From NCBI GenBank assembly GCA_902594235.1, contig CACJLJ010000002.1:62001-126000 (forward strand): a stretch of DNA of 64,000 bases, read 5' to 3'. Positions 25,219 to 34,828 of this stretch are shown here, piece by piece. Numbering within the stretch: position 1 is the stretch's first letter; every line of letters starts with the position of its first letter. The notes beneath the pieces are model-generated. The model searched no databases and was not told where the DNA came from. It was given only the letters and a program-made list of their open reading frames with translations. Origin of the DNA: an uncultured Pelagibacteraceae bacterium (GTDB lineage Bacteria; Pseudomonadota; Alphaproteobacteria; Pelagibacterales; Pelagibacteraceae). The position numbers were made by a program, and so were the translations under genes.

Positions 25219-26547
25219 ATGACAAAGAAAAGAAATAACCCAGAAACTATAGCCATACATGGTGGTGACTATAGAAGTGATCCTGCTACAAATGCTGTTG
25301 CTGTTCCAATTTATAGAACCACATCCTATCAATTCCAAAATACTGATCATGCCGCAAATCTTTTTGCGCTAAAAGAATTTGGAAATATTTATACTAGGAT
25401 TATGAATCCTACTAATGATGTTCTTGAAAAAAGAATAGCAGCTTTAGAGGGTGGACTTGCATGTTTATCTGTTTCATCTGGACAAACTGCATCGACATTT
25501 GCAATACTTAATGTTGCGCAGTCAGGTGATAATATCGTAAGTTCTACAGATCTTTATGGTGGTACTGTATCTTTATTCACTCATACTTTAAGTAAGCTTG
25601 GTATTGAGATAAGATATGCTAATCCTGAAGATCCTAGTAACTTTGAAAAACTTGTAGACGATAAAACAAGAGCTTTTTATGGTGAAACTTTACCAAATCC
25701 ATATTTACGAGTATTTCCTATTAAAGAGGTTTCTGATATTGGAAGAAAATATAATATACCGCTGATAATGGATAACACAGCATCTCCAGTTATATGTAAA
25801 CCAATAGAACATGGAGCTGCAGTAGTAATTCATTCATTGACCAAGTATATAGGTGGTCACGGAACTGCTGTTGCTGGAAGTATTGTTGATAGTGGAAATT
25901 TCGATTGGACAGCTGATCCAAAAAGACAACCTTTATTTAACCAACCAGATGCTAGTTATGGTGGTGTAATTTGGGGTAAAGCAGTGCCAGAACTAACTGG
26001 TGCGAATATTCCATTTGCTGTAAGAGCGAGAGTGTGTTTATTAAGAGACTTAGGTTCTGCTCTTGCACCTGATAATGCTTTCGCTATTATACAAGGTCTT
26101 GAAACTGTTGCTTTAAGAATGAAACAACACTGTGAGAATGCAAAACTAGTAGTTGACTTCTTAAAAAAACATAAGGAAATAACAAAAGTTATTTATTCAA
26201 CAGAACATAAAGATGAAATAGCTGATAGAGCTAAGAAATATCTTAAGGGTGGAAATGGACCAATGGTCGGTATAGAGCTGAAAGGTGGTATCGAAGCAGG
26301 AAAAAAGTTTATTGAGTCTTTAAAGATGTTTTACCATGTTGCAAATATTGGTGATGTTAGAAGTTTAGCCATACATCCAGCTAGTACAACTCATAGTCAA
26401 CTTAATGATAAAGAATTAGCAGATTCTGGTGTTACTCAAAGTTATGTAAGGCTATGTATAGGTATAGAGCATATAGATGATATTATTGAAGATCTTAATC
26501 AAGCATTAAACAAATCATCTAAAGGAACTCTAAAAGCAGTTAGTTAG
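25219..26547 (+). CDS. metY: O-acetylhomoserine sulfhydrylase
   Basis: PLP enzyme of the Cys/Met metabolism family (442 aa) that makes homocysteine from O-acetylhomoserine and sulfide. The PLP lysine is Lys209 in 'SLTKYIGGHG'. Other marks are 'IYTRIMNPTNDVLEKR', 'SGQTAS' and 'HPASTTHSQ'. Length agrees with the OAH sulfhydrylase branch rather than shorter cystathionine synthases. An AGGAG ribosome site is 4 nt before the ATG and lies in a SAM-V-like aptamer, so repression by SAM is likely. It converges with ctaA and overlaps it by 8 nt. Confidence 0.93.
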   Translation: MTKKRNNPETIAIHGGDYRSDPATNAVAVPIYRTTSYQFQNTDHAANLFALKEFGNIYTRIMNPTNDVLEKRIAALEGGLACLSVSSGQTASTFAILNVAQSGDNIVSSTDLYGGTVSLFTHTLSKLGIEIRYANPEDPSNFEKLVDDKTRAFYGETLPNPYLRVFPIKEVSDIGRKYNIPLIMDNTASPVICKPIEHGAAVVIHSLTKYIGGHGTAVAGSIVDSGNFDWTADPKRQPLFNQPDASYGGVIWGKAVPELTGANIPFAVRARVCLLRDLGSALAPDNAFAIIQGLETVALRMKQHCENAKLVVDFLKKHKEITKVIYSTEHKDEIADRAKKYLKGGNGPMVGIELKGGIEAGKKFIESLKMFYHVANIGDVRSLAIHPASTTHSQLNDKELADSGVTQSYVRLCIGIEHIDDIIEDLNQALNKSSKGTLKAVS

Positions 26548-27556
26548 ATTTAGTATTTATAAATAAAAAATAAATACTCGAACTAACTAAAAAAATTGAA
26601 CTTATTTGGTGCATAGATGCAATAGTAATTTGTGCACCATAAATTACAGTATAAATACCTAAAATTATTTGTACTATAATTAAGCCACCTAAAATATTAA
26701 TTGGTTTGTATAAATCATTTAATTTATCTTTATGAATCTTATAAAACATTGCTAAATAACAAATAAAGATTAGGTATGCTAAGTTTCTATGTAGAAATTG
26801 AACTAGAGATGGTTCGTTAAATACTGATAATTTTAATAAATCAATAATTTCATTATCATCTGGAAAATATGACAAACCCATTAATGGCCAAGAATTATAA
26901 ATTTTTCCTGCATCCATTCCTGATACAAAAGCACCAATACAAATCTGTGTGTATATTAAGAACAAAAAAAATATAGGTATTATTGGATTAAGCTTATTAG
27001 ATGCTTTATTTTTGTTATTAATCTTTAAATAATTCCAATAAATCAATGATAAAATCAAAAAAGCTAGAAGTAAATGTATTGATAATCTGAAATGACTTAC
27101 ATCAATATCTTCAATTAGCCCGCTTGAAACCATATACCAACCTATAAATCCCTGAAAACATATAAGTATAAAAACAAAATACAAACTAAATAATTTTGTA
27201 ATTTTGATCTTGAAAGAAAAATATAATAATGGAAGTAAAAAACAAATACCAATTAATCTACCCAGAAATCGATGTGCCCATTCCCACCAAAAAATTACTT
27301 TAAACTCATTTAAAGTCATATTGTAATTTTGAATTTTAAATTCAGGAATTTCTTTATACAGATTAAAATACATTAACCAATCTTTATGATCTAGAGGAGG
27401 AACGATACCAGAAAATAATTGCCATTCTGTTATAGAAAGTCCCGAGTCGGTTAATCTTGTTAATCCACCCACAATAATCATTATTGAAATAATCCAAAAC
27501 ATAAAAATTAACCAAACAGATATTTGATTATAAATTTTACAATTTACTGTATACAT
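26540..27556 (-). CDS. ctaA: Heme A synthase (COX15/CtaA)
   Basis: Eight hydrophobic segments over 338 aa, with the family blocks 'GGLTRLTDSGLSITEW' near residue 32, 'WEWAHRFLGR' near 90, 'GFIGWYMVSSGL' near 135 and 'VQFLHRNLAYL' near 250. The paired histidines bind heme B and heme O. It oxidises heme O to heme A for cytochrome c oxidase in the inner membrane. No other oxidase-assembly gene is adjacent. Confidence 0.93.
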   Translation of the reverse strand: MYTVNCKIYNQISVWLIFMFWIISIMIIVGGLTRLTDSGLSITEWQLFSGIVPPLDHKDWLMYFNLYKEIPEFKIQNYNMTLNEFKVIFWWEWAHRFLGRLIGICFLLPLLYFSFKIKITKLFSLYFVFILICFQGFIGWYMVSSGLIEDIDVSHFRLSIHLLLAFLILSLIYWNYLKINNKNKASNKLNPIIPIFFLFLIYTQICIGAFVSGMDAGKIYNSWPLMGLSYFPDDNEIIDLLKLSVFNEPSLVQFLHRNLAYLIFICYLAMFYKIHKDKLNDLYKPINILGGLIIVQIILGIYTVIYGAQITIASMHQISSIFLVSSSIYFLFINTKSN

Positions 27557-27599
27557 ATCGAGATAAATATAATAATTTTTTAAATATCCAAATATATAA

Positions 27600-27890
27600 A
27601 TGTCGCCATTAAAAAAAAAGAAATTAAGTAAAATTAGATCAGAATTAGATAAGTTAGATAATCTATTTATTAAACTAATAAAAAAAAGAACTTTTTTAGT
27701 AAAAAAAGTTCTATCTCTTAAAGAAAAAAAAAATCAAATTGTTGATCAAAAAAGAATTAAGACAATTTTAAAAAATATAAGAAAAAAATCTTTAAAAAAT
27801 AATATTGACCCAAAAATTACAAATATAATCTGGAAAAATATGATTTCAGCTTATATTGATTTCGAAAGAAGAAATTTTAAAAAAAAATAA
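27600..27890 (+). CDS. Chorismate mutase, type II (AroQ), stand-alone
   Basis: An all-helical 96-aa protein with 'KIRSELDKLDNLFIKLIKKR' as the first helix (conserved Arg and Asp), 'KKVLSLK' with the mid Lys, and a C-terminal helix 'IIWKNMISAYIDFERR'. This is the AroQ layout converting chorismate to prephenate for Phe/Tyr. It is not fused to prephenate dehydratase or DAHP synthase. The sequence is very Lys-rich. It begins 43 nt from the divergent ctaA start and ends against rpmG on the opposite strand with no gap. Confidence 0.8.
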   Translation: MSPLKKKKLSKIRSELDKLDNLFIKLIKKRTFLVKKVLSLKEKKNQIVDQKRIKTILKNIRKKSLKNNIDPKITNIIWKNMISAYIDFERRNFKKK

Positions 27891-28082
27891 TTATTTACTG
27901 TGAGGCGGAAGTTTTTTTTCAACAAAAACTTCGTGTTTTCTTGTAGCAGGATTATATTTTTTAGCTTTTAATTTTATTTTAGCTTTCTCTCCACCAGCTG
28001 GTTTTTTAACATAATAAAAAAAAGAACTATCGGGTTTTGTTTCTGGTACCAACCTAACTTTTATATGTGTTTTTTTTGCCAT
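27891..28082 (-). CDS. rpmG: 50S ribosomal protein L33 (bL33)
   Basis: A 63-aa ribosomal protein: 'IKVRLVPE', 'FYYVKKPAGG', 'KLKAKKYNPATRKHEVFVE' in the order of bL33. The zinc cysteines of some L33 forms are absent. It follows the MerR gene by 3 nt. Confidence 0.9.
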   Translation of the reverse strand: MAKKTHIKVRLVPETKPDSSFFYYVKKPAGGEKAKIKLKAKKYNPATRKHEVFVEKKLPPHSK

Positions 28083-28085
28083 TTC

Positions 28086-28457
28086 TTAATCGTTCGTTTT
28101 AAAACTTTTTAATATATTAGAAATCTTTACTAACTTATTTTTTATTTTATACGCTTTTATAGAATTATTTGACGTTTCGTCAAGTTTTAAAGGCAATTTA
28201 CTATTCAAAATTTTTTTAGCTCCTTTAATAGTCATGCCTTGATCTTTAAGGAGGAAATGGACTTTTTTTATCAATTCTATACTTTTGTTATCATAATATC
28301 TTCTTTTACCAATTAATATTTTTGGCTTTATTTCTTTAAATTCTTTTTCCCAAAAACGTATAGTATGTGTTTTAATATTCTTTTTTCCATTAGACTCGAT
28401 TTCTAAAATCTTTACTACTTCTCCAATTGTTTTATAAGCATTTAAATCTTTATTCAT
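28086..28457 (-). CDS. MerR-family transcriptional regulator
   Basis: A 123-aa protein with an N-terminal winged helix: 'YKTIGEVVKILEI', 'HTIRFWEKEF' (recognition and wing) and 'RRYYDNKSIELIKKV'. A short dimerisation helix follows with no evident effector domain. Its place just after the IHF-alpha-like gene (8-nt overlap) is conserved in alphaproteobacteria. Target and ligand are unknown; the absence of Cys clusters argues against metal sensing. Confidence 0.83.
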   Translation of the reverse strand: MNKDLNAYKTIGEVVKILEIESNGKKNIKTHTIRFWEKEFKEIKPKILIGKRRYYDNKSIELIKKVHFLLKDQGMTIKGAKKILNSKLPLKLDETSNNSIKAYKIKNKLVKISNILKSFKTND

Positions 28458-28749
28458 TTATTTTCAAATTTACAAATTCTTTAAACTCTTTTGATGCTTT
28501 AAACAAAACAACATTTCTGTTTGAAATCTTTATCTCTTCGTTTGTTTTAGGATTTCGACCTATTCTTGATTTTTTTTCTCTTATAGTAAAAGTTCCAAAT
28601 TTTGATATTTTTATTTTTTTTTCAATAAGCAAATTCTTAATAATTAAAGAAAAAAACTCTTCAATTAGATTTTCAGAAATTTGTTTTGAGAAACCTATCT
28701 GCATATAAACAATATTGACCAAATCTTTTTTAGTTAAATTTATTCTCAT
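28450..28749 (-). CDS. ihfA: Integration host factor alpha-like / HU-family protein
   Basis: DNA-bending protein of 99 aa. 'LTKKDLVNIVY' opens the helical body, 'KISKFGTFTIREKKSRIGRNPKT' spread over residues 43-66 is the beta-arm region, and the intercalating Pro lies in 'GRNPKT'. The alpha assignment rests on its place between plsX and the MerR gene. The usual fabH between plsX and ihfA is missing here: the plsX stop directly abuts this ATG. Confidence 0.85.
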   Translation of the reverse strand: MRINLTKKDLVNIVYMQIGFSKQISENLIEEFFSLIIKNLLIEKKIKISKFGTFTIREKKSRIGRNPKTNEEIKISNRNVVLFKASKEFKEFVNLKINE

Positions 28750-29754
28750 TTATTTTATATTTTCTTTAATCTTATCTATTAGATTACCTTTGATTATTTT
28801 GTTGCAAACATCCAAAGAATTAGAAAAACCTATATAATCAGTTCCGCCATGACTTTTAACAACCGGTGTATCTAGACCAATAAATATGGCACCATTATAC
28901 AATCTTGGATCTAAACGTTTTTTAAATTTATTTAAATTAGAAATATTTAATATCGACGAAATTTTACCTAAAATTGATCCACTTAATGCTTTTTTTAGTT
29001 CGCTTGTAATAAAATTAGCAGTGCCCTCAGCTGTTTTCAAAGCAACATTTCCAGTGAAGCCATCGGAAATTATTACATTTACCTCTCCATTCATAAGTTT
29101 ATCACCTTCTACGTAACCTGCAAAATTAAAGTTATTTGATTTTTTTTCATTTAATTTTTGGAAAGTTTCTTTTATAACCTCATTACCTTTTAATTCCTCA
29201 GAACCAATGTTTAATAAAGCCACATTCGGATTTTCTAATGGATATAATGATTTATACAGTGATGCACCCATAATTGAAAAATCAACTAAATTTTTAGAAC
29301 TACATTCAATGTTTGCACCGAGATCAAGAACTACACTCATTCCTTTTTTATTTGGCCACAAAGCAGATAAAGCTGGTTTGTCTATATTTTCAATCATCTT
29401 AAGATTTAATTTTGCTATAACTAATAGCGCCCCTGTGTTACCAGCTGAAATAACTATATCACTTTCTTTATTTTTAACACTTTCAATTGATAACCACATA
29501 CTTGTATCTTTTCCACGTTTTGCTGCTTCGAGAGGACTGTCAGTGCTTTTTACAATATTTTTTGTATCTATAATCTCGTAAAAATTTTTATCAATTCTTT
29601 TATCTATATATCTATCGATTTCTTTTTTAACGCCAAAAATTTTGAAAAAATTTTCATGGTTTGATTTATGATTATGAATAATGCCATCTATTATTTTTTT
29701 TGGTGATCCATCTCCACCCATTGCATCTACTGCAATTTTTATCAAATCAGACAT
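28750..29754 (-). CDS. plsX: Phosphate acyltransferase PlsX
   Basis: Makes acyl-phosphate from acyl-ACP for phospholipid synthesis. Family blocks: 'AVDAMGGDGSPK' at the N-terminus, 'ESVKNKESDIVISAGNTGALL' spread over about residues 89-110, and 'GFTGNVALKTAEG' near 223. Length 334 aa is usual. It lies 18 nt downstream of rpmF, the standard rpmF-plsX order. Confidence 0.95.
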   Translation of the reverse strand: MSDLIKIAVDAMGGDGSPKKIIDGIIHNHKSNHENFFKIFGVKKEIDRYIDKRIDKNFYEIIDTKNIVKSTDSPLEAAKRGKDTSMWLSIESVKNKESDIVISAGNTGALLVIAKLNLKMIENIDKPALSALWPNKKGMSVVLDLGANIECSSKNLVDFSIMGASLYKSLYPLENPNVALLNIGSEELKGNEVIKETFQKLNEKKSNNFNFAGYVEGDKLMNGEVNVIISDGFTGNVALKTAEGTANFITSELKKALSGSILGKISSILNISNLNKFKKRLDPRLYNGAIFIGLDTPVVKSHGGTDYIGFSNSLDVCNKIIKGNLIDKIKENIK

Positions 29755-29772
29755 TAGAAGATTTTAATTTAT

Positions 29773-29955
29773 TTATTCTTTGGGGTCTAGGACTTGACGG
29801 CCTTTATACATGCCTGTTTTTAGATCTAAATGGTGAGATAATCTATATTCTCCAGATTTTTTGTCCTCTATAACATTTTTAGAGGAGAATTTCATATTCT
29901 TAGATCTTCTCATTCCAGTTCTGGAAGGTGTTTGTTTTCTCTTTGGTACTGCCAT
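29773..29955 (-). CDS. rpmF: 50S ribosomal protein L32 (bL32)
   Basis: A 60-aa protein beginning '[18 protein letters not shown]', with '[20 protein letters not shown]' at the end, both diagnostic of bL32. The zinc cysteines are absent, as in many alphaproteobacteria. It is 2 nt downstream of the bc1 chaperone gene. Confidence 0.96.
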   Translation of the reverse strand: MAVPKRKQTPSRTGMRRSKNMKFSSKNVIEDKKSGEYRLSHHLDLKTGMYKGRQVLDPKE

Positions 29956-29957
29956 AA

Positions 29958-30425
29958 TTAGATGTTCTTTACACTGTTTATAAAAGAATTCAAATTTTTT
30001 TTTGATAAATTCTCATCAAATTTATCAAAATAATCAACCAAATCATCGATTTTATCAAAGTTTTCTAAAAAAATTGAAATCTTTTTTTTTTTATCAATGT
30101 AGTCTAAATCTTTCCAAAAATGTATCTCCGATATAATTGAATGAAATATATTAATATAATCTTTCATCTTTTTATTTATTGATTGATCACCGTAACCTAT
30201 TTCTCTGATACTTAGTTCCATCTGCCTAAAATTAAAATCATATATTTTTTGTAAAGTATCCTTATCTAATTTAGATTTGAAATTTCTTAAAAAAAAAGCA
30301 AAATGTAATAAAAATATGCTTAATCTATCTGAAAAAGTGTCTTGAGATTTTAAATCTTTATATAATTTTTTATTAGTAGTTAATTTAATCAAATTATTGT
30401 AAATACTTAAGTATTGTATGTTCAT
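29958..30425 (-). CDS. Ubiquinol-cytochrome c chaperone (CBP3/UQCC1-like)
   Basis: A 155-aa helical protein with the family core '[19 protein letters not shown]', then '[17 protein letters not shown]' and '[12 protein letters not shown]'. Homologues assist assembly of the cytochrome bc1 complex. I place the start at the Met at 30425 ('MNIQYLSIY'): a longer frame runs upstream but would pass antisense through most of the bamE-like signal peptide and adds nothing family-like. With this start it overlaps the divergent gene by 8 nt. rpmF follows by 2 nt, a conserved alphaproteobacterial order. Confidence 0.8.
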   Translation of the reverse strand: MNIQYLSIYNNLIKLTTNKKLYKDLKSQDTFSDRLSIFLLHFAFFLRNFKSKLDKDTLQKIYDFNFRQMELSIREIGYGDQSINKKMKDYINIFHSIISEIHFWKDLDYIDKKKKISIFLENFDKIDDLVDYFDKFDENLSKKNLNSFINSVKNI

Positions 30426-30891
30426 AAAATATTTAACTTTATTAGTTTTTACCTTTTTCCTTATAACAAGTTGTACTTTTAATAAAGTTGTAAAAAAGCA
30501 CGGTGTGAGAAATCTTGAGAAAAAACAAAATAATCTTATCATTTTAGAATCAAATAAGAATGATATAAGGAAAATATTAGGCCCTCCGTCAACAGTAAGT
30601 AGTTTTGATAATGATATTTGGATTTTTATAGAAAGAAATATTACTCATGAAAAAATCTTCAAATTAGGTAAAGAAAAAATTATAACTAATAATGTTCTTT
30701 TTTTAGAAATAGATAATCAAGGGATATTAGTTAAAAAAGATTTTTTTGATATGAATAAAATGAATGATATAAAATTAAGTTCTCTTAAAACACAAAGTAA
30801 ATATAAAAAAAGAGCATTCGTCTATGATTTTCTGTCTAGTATGAGACAGAAAATAAACGATCCTTTAGGTAAACGAAAAAAACCAAATTAA
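30418..30891 (+). CDS. bamE: BamE/SmpA-like outer-membrane assembly lipoprotein
   Basis: A 157-aa lipoprotein: hydrophobic leader '[14 protein letters not shown]' and lipobox 'ITSC' with Cys19. The mature part has 'NDIRKILGPPSTVSSFDNDIWIFIERN' distributed over about residues 48-75, the SmpA/OmlA/BamE fold's first helix and strand. BamE is an accessory of the BAM complex inserting outer-membrane proteins. The start ATG at 30418 lies within the 5' end of the divergent bc1 chaperone gene (start 30425). Its 3' end is 4 nt from convergent hppA. Confidence 0.8.
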   Translation: MFIKYLTLLVFTFFLITSCTFNKVVKKHGVRNLEKKQNNLIILESNKNDIRKILGPPSTVSSFDNDIWIFIERNITHEKIFKLGKEKIITNNVLFLEIDNQGILVKKDFFDMNKMNDIKLSSLKTQSKYKKRAFVYDFLSSMRQKINDPLGKRKKPN

Positions 30892-30895
30892 TTTA

Positions 30896-33001
30896 TTAAC
30901 CTGCAATAACTGCTAAAAGTAAAAGTGCAACTATATTTGTAATTTTAATCATTGGATTTACCGCAGGTCCTGCTGTATCTTTATAAGGATCACCTACTGT
31001 ATCACCTGTTACTGCAGCTTTATGAGCTTCAGAACCTTTTCCTCCAAAGTTTCCATCTTCAATATATTTTTTTGCATTATCCCATGCACCACCTCCAGCA
31101 GTCATTGAAACTGCAACAAATAGGCCTGTTATAATAACACCTAGCAACATTGCACCAACAGATGCTAAAGCAGCGACTTGTCCACCAATAGCAAAAATAA
31201 TAAAATATAAAACAATTGGAGATAAAACTGGTAATAACGATGGTATGATCATTTCTTTTATAGCCGCAACTGTTAATAAATCAACAAGCTTAGCATAATC
31301 AGGTTTTTGTTTTCTTTTCATGATACCAGGAAACTTTTTAAATTGTCTTCTAACTTCTATAACAACGGCACCACCTGCTCTTCCTACAGCTTGCATTCCC
31401 ATTGAGCCAAATAAATACGGAAGCATACCACCTATTAATAATCCAACTACAACATAAGGATTTGATAAATCAAATGTAACAACAATACCTTCTAATTTTG
31501 ACCCAGCGACTTTTGAAAAATGTTTGATATCTTCAGTATATGCTGCAAAAAGAACAAGGGCTCCTAATCCAGCTGAACCTATTGCATAACCTTTCGTAAC
31601 AGCTTTTGTTGTGTTTCCTACTGCATCTAATGCATCTGTAGTTTTTCTAACATTATTTGGTAATTTAGACATTTCAGCTATACCACCAGCATTATCTGTT
31701 ACTGGACCATAAGCATCTAAAGCTACTACCATTCCTGCTAAAGCCAACATGGTTGTAACTGCTATGGCAATTCCATAAAGTCCTGCAATATGATTTGTTA
31801 AAAGTATACCAGCAACTATAATTAACGCAGGAATTGCAGTTGCTTCCAAAGAAATCGCCAATCCTTGAATAACATTTGTGCCATGTCCAGTTGTTGACGA
31901 ACTTGCTACACTTTTTACAGGTCTATAGTTTGTTCCAGTATAGTATTCTGTAACCCATATTAATAAACCTGTTATAATTAATCCTATTACTCCACAATAA
32001 TATAAACTCATTCCAGAAAATGATTTATCATTTAAATTATAAGTATTTTCTAAACCTAATACAAAATCAGTTACTGGGTATAAAATTATTAAAGATGCTA
32101 AAGCGGAAACAATAAATCCTTTATACAAGGCGCCCATTACATTCTTACTTTTACCAAGTTTTACAAAAAAAGTTCCAATAATTGAGGTTAAAATACATGC
32201 ACCTCCAATAGTTAGAGGATAGATCATCATTGTCATGTCACCTGGGAAAAAAATTGAAGATAAAACCATTGTTGCAACAATAGTCACAGCATAAGTTTCA
32301 AATAGATCAGCGGCCATACCAGCACAATCACCAACATTATCTCCAACATTGTCAGCAATTACCGCTGGGTTTCGTGGATCATCTTCTGGTATACCTGCTT
32401 CAACCTTTCCAACTAAATCAGCGCCTACATCTGCACCTTTAGTAAAAATTCCACCGCCTAATCGAGCGAAAATAGAGATTAAAGATGCTCCGAAACCTAG
32501 AGCTACTAGTGCATTAACTATCTCTCTTTCATCGATATTAAATTTTAATAATAAATAATAATAAACAGCAATTGCCAATAAAGCCAAACCAGCAACCAAC
32601 ATCCCAGTTACTGCGCCAGATTTAAAAGCTACTGAAAGACCATTGGCCAAACCCTTACGAGATGCTTCAGCAGTTCTTACATTTGCTTGAACTGAAACTA
32701 ACATTCCAACATAGCCAGCTATACCTGATAAAGCAGCACCAATTAAATATCCTAAACCTACTAAAAAATTAAACGCAACACTAACTATTACTAAAACAAC
32801 AATACCAACGATTGCTATAGTTTTATATTGTCTTGCCAAATAAGCTTTAGCACCTATTTGAATAGCAGAGGCAATTTCTTGCATTTTAACATTACCAGAA
32901 CTAGAGTTTAGAATATTTTTTCCAGTGAAATATCCATAAACGATTGATAAAAATCCAGCAGCGATTGTATATAAAAGTATAGTTTCTATTGAAGAGTTCA
33001 T
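30896..33001 (-). CDS. hppA: Proton-pumping membrane pyrophosphatase, K+-independent type
   Basis: About 16 hydrophobic segments over 701 aa. The pyrophosphate site is shown by 'DNVGDNVGD' at 217-225 and the later '[15 protein letters not shown]' near the C-terminus. It hydrolyses PPi and pumps ions outward. The residue in '[10 protein letters not shown]' is Lys466: by established work Lys at this site marks K+-independent H+-pumping enzymes, while K+-dependent ones have Ala. A candidate promoter lies upstream. It is separate from the thiL operon. Confidence 0.95.
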   Translation of the reverse strand: MNSSIETILLYTIAAGFLSIVYGYFTGKNILNSSSGNVKMQEIASAIQIGAKAYLARQYKTIAIVGIVVLVIVSVAFNFLVGLGYLIGAALSGIAGYVGMLVSVQANVRTAEASRKGLANGLSVAFKSGAVTGMLVAGLALLAIAVYYYLLLKFNIDEREIVNALVALGFGASLISIFARLGGGIFTKGADVGADLVGKVEAGIPEDDPRNPAVIADNVGDNVGDCAGMAADLFETYAVTIVATMVLSSIFFPGDMTMMIYPLTIGGACILTSIIGTFFVKLGKSKNVMGALYKGFIVSALASLIILYPVTDFVLGLENTYNLNDKSFSGMSLYYCGVIGLIITGLLIWVTEYYTGTNYRPVKSVASSSTTGHGTNVIQGLAISLEATAIPALIIVAGILLTNHIAGLYGIAIAVTTMLALAGMVVALDAYGPVTDNAGGIAEMSKLPNNVRKTTDALDAVGNTTKAVTKGYAIGSAGLGALVLFAAYTEDIKHFSKVAGSKLEGIVVTFDLSNPYVVVGLLIGGMLPYLFGSMGMQAVGRAGGAVVIEVRRQFKKFPGIMKRKQKPDYAKLVDLLTVAAIKEMIIPSLLPVLSPIVLYFIIFAIGGQVAALASVGAMLLGVIITGLFVAVSMTAGGGAWDNAKKYIEDGNFGGKGSEAHKAAVTGDTVGDPYKDTAGPAVNPMIKITNIVALLLLAVIAG

Positions 33002-33047
33002 ATTAATTTTAATTAAATTGTTAGTTGTTGTTAGTTTTAAAAAGCGG

Positions 33048-33075
33048 ACAATACAAAAAAAGCAATAAAAGGCAA
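33048..33075 (-). promoter_or_regulatory. Candidate sigma-70 promoter of hppA
   Basis: On the minus strand TTGCCT (33070-33075) and TATTGT (33048-33053) are separated by 16 nt. A start near 33041 would leave a leader of about 40 nt before the hppA ATG. Confidence 0.42.
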
Positions 33076-33085
33076 TAATTAACTT

Positions 33086-34045
33086 TTAAAATCTATGAAA
33101 ATAACCTTTATTTTTAAGGGTAATTTGCTCATTTTTATCATTAATAATTTGAGATTTTTGTGATGGTGAACAAATTTTTCCTATTTTTGAAATTTTTACT
33201 CCAAAAGATTTGCTTATTTTATCAATGATTCTAGATTTTGATGGGGATGCAGTGAATAAGATTTGATAATCATCCCCGTGATTAATAAAAGAAATTTTTT
33301 TTAATATATTTTTTTTAACTAATTTTTTAAGATTGTTAGAAATAGGAATTTTATCTAAATAAACTTTGTAAGAAAATTTTTGTTTATTAATCAATTTTTC
33401 TAAATCAGCAATTAATCCATCTGATATATCTATTGAAGTATTTGCAAATAATAATAATTTTTTTGCTATATTTGTATTTAAATTTGGACAAAAATATTGT
33501 TGTTTAAAATAATTAGTTAATTTAGAATTCAAATATATTTTCTTTTGTAGGACTTTTAAACCTACAAAACTATCTCCTAAATTACCAGTTACGAATATAT
33601 TATCATTAAGTTTTGCTTTATTTCTAAAAATTATTTCATCTGAAAAACCTACAGAGGTTATTGTAAAACTCAATTTTCTTGAAAATACTGTATCTCCACC
33701 ACACAAGTAAATTGAATATTTTTTTTGCTCTTCTTTTAATGACTTTGCAATCATTTTAAGATTTTTATTCGAAAATGATTTCTTATTTCCAGATCCAGAT
33801 ATAAAGTAATATTTTGGTTTTACGCTCTTACAAATTAAATCAGAAATAGATGATCTTAAAATTTTTTTTATAACAAGATTTGGATGTTTAAAATCTATAA
33901 AATGAACTCCTTCTACATAAGTATCTACAGAAATAGCCAATTTTTTTGATTTATCAAAAAAAATATCATCATTTAAATTTAATGAACTTTTGTTATTAGA
34001 AGATAATTTATAAAAATATCTATTTATAAGCTCAAATTCATCCAT
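33086..34045 (-). CDS. thiL: Thiamine-monophosphate kinase
   Basis: PurM-like ATP-binding fold, 319 aa. 'AISVDTYVEGVHF' near residue 33 gives the metal Asp and the VEGVHF signature, 'YLCGGDTVFS' near 113 and 'DISDGLIADLEKL' near 213 are the other nucleotide and Mg sites. It makes thiamine pyrophosphate from thiamine phosphate. It is last in the operon after nusB, overlapping it by 8 nt, a common alphaproteobacterial pair. Confidence 0.93.
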   Translation of the reverse strand: MDEFELINRYFYKLSSNNKSSLNLNDDIFFDKSKKLAISVDTYVEGVHFIDFKHPNLVIKKILRSSISDLICKSVKPKYYFISGSGNKKSFSNKNLKMIAKSLKEEQKKYSIYLCGGDTVFSRKLSFTITSVGFSDEIIFRNKAKLNDNIFVTGNLGDSFVGLKVLQKKIYLNSKLTNYFKQQYFCPNLNTNIAKKLLLFANTSIDISDGLIADLEKLINKQKFSYKVYLDKIPISNNLKKLVKKNILKKISFINHGDDYQILFTASPSKSRIIDKISKSFGVKISKIGKICSPSQKSQIINDKNEQITLKNKGYFHRF

Positions 34046-34442
34046 TAGTTAATCTAATTTTTTTTGCGATATTATCCAACAAAGCATTTAGATATTTTGT
34101 TTGAGAGTCATTTAAAAAAAAATTTGAGGCATCAAGATATTCTTTAATTATAATCTTAATTGAAACGTTTGGTTTATACAAGAGTTCATAAGTGGCTGAT
34201 TTTAATATAACCTGAAATAGTTTATCCAGTTTATTATAATCAAACTTGTCTCCTAAATTTTTGTCTAACTCTTCTATCAAAATCTCATTACGTTCAATTG
34301 TTCCGGAGACTATATCTTTTATAAATTTTCTAAACCTGTGTTTGGGAAAGTCTATATTATTTTCATTATTGAAAAATTTTTCATACAGTTTTTGAATTAT
34401 AATGACTCTTGGATTATTTCTTGGGCTGTAAAAAGTTTTCAT
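34038..34442 (-). CDS. nusB: Transcription antitermination factor NusB
   Basis: All-helical 134-aa protein: 'PRVIIIQKLYEKFF' start helix, 'KFIKDIVSGTIERNEILIEEL' mid region and 'VSIKIIIKEYLDASNFF' in the last helices, matching NusB. It binds boxA RNA with S10 in rRNA antitermination. It overlaps both ribH and thiL by 4-8 nt in the rib-nusB-thiL order. Confidence 0.9.
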   Translation of the reverse strand: MKTFYSPRNNPRVIIIQKLYEKFFNNENNIDFPKHRFRKFIKDIVSGTIERNEILIEELDKNLGDKFDYNKLDKLFQVILKSATYELLYKPNVSIKIIIKEYLDASNFFLNDSQTKYLNALLDNIAKKIRLTNG

Positions 34443-34828
34443 CTCTGTAATAAAACTGATAAAATAGCATTTGCAGCTTCAGCACCTTTTTTTTTTCTTG
34501 CCAATGCTTGTTTAGTATTCAAGCAAGTTATAATTCCATTTCCTATAGGTTTTTTTGATACGATAGACAAATGCATAATAGCATCAGTTGAAGCTGTTGA
34601 GATAAAATTAAAATGTGGTGTTTGGCCTTTAATTACACAACCTAATGCAATAAATGCATCAAATTTTTTTAAATTTCTTGAGATAGTAACAGGTATTTCA
34701 AATACACCAGGAACGTTTATAATTTTAATATTAGATGATTTTGGAATTGATTTTAAAGCACTTGTTAATAAACCATTAGAAATATCTTTGTAATAATTTG
34801 CATTTACAATCAAAATTTTTTTTTTCAT
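34439..34828 (-). CDS. ribH: 6,7-dimethyl-8-ribityllumazine synthase
   Basis: Penultimate riboflavin step, condensing the pyrimidine with dihydroxybutanone phosphate. 'NVPGVFEIPV' near residue 38 and 'ALGCVIKGQTPHF' near 60 (catalytic His in place of the usual GETxH) identify the family. At 129 aa it is shorter than the typical 150-160, lacking an N-terminal extension. The ATG shares position 34828 with the ribB stop. Confidence 0.92.
   Translation of the reverse strand: MKKKILIVNANYYKDISNGLLTSALKSIPKSSNIKIINVPGVFEIPVTISRNLKKFDAFIALGCVIKGQTPHFNFISTASTDAIMHLSIVSKKPIGNGIITCLNTKQALARKKKGAEAANAILSVLLQR

Noticed and set aside
25048-25350. Minus-strand 100-codon frame across the metY leader
   Set aside because: It runs antisense through the riboswitches and the start of metY, with no family resemblance or plausible start context.
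30426-30542. Upstream extension of the bc1 chaperone gene by 39 codons
   Set aside because: The extension is antisense to the signal peptide and start of the bamE-like gene and does not resemble the chaperone family; the Met at 30425 fits better.
34338-34793. Plus-strand 151-codon frame across nusB/ribH
   Set aside because: It is antisense to two recognised genes; its length reflects the low stop frequency on that frame only.
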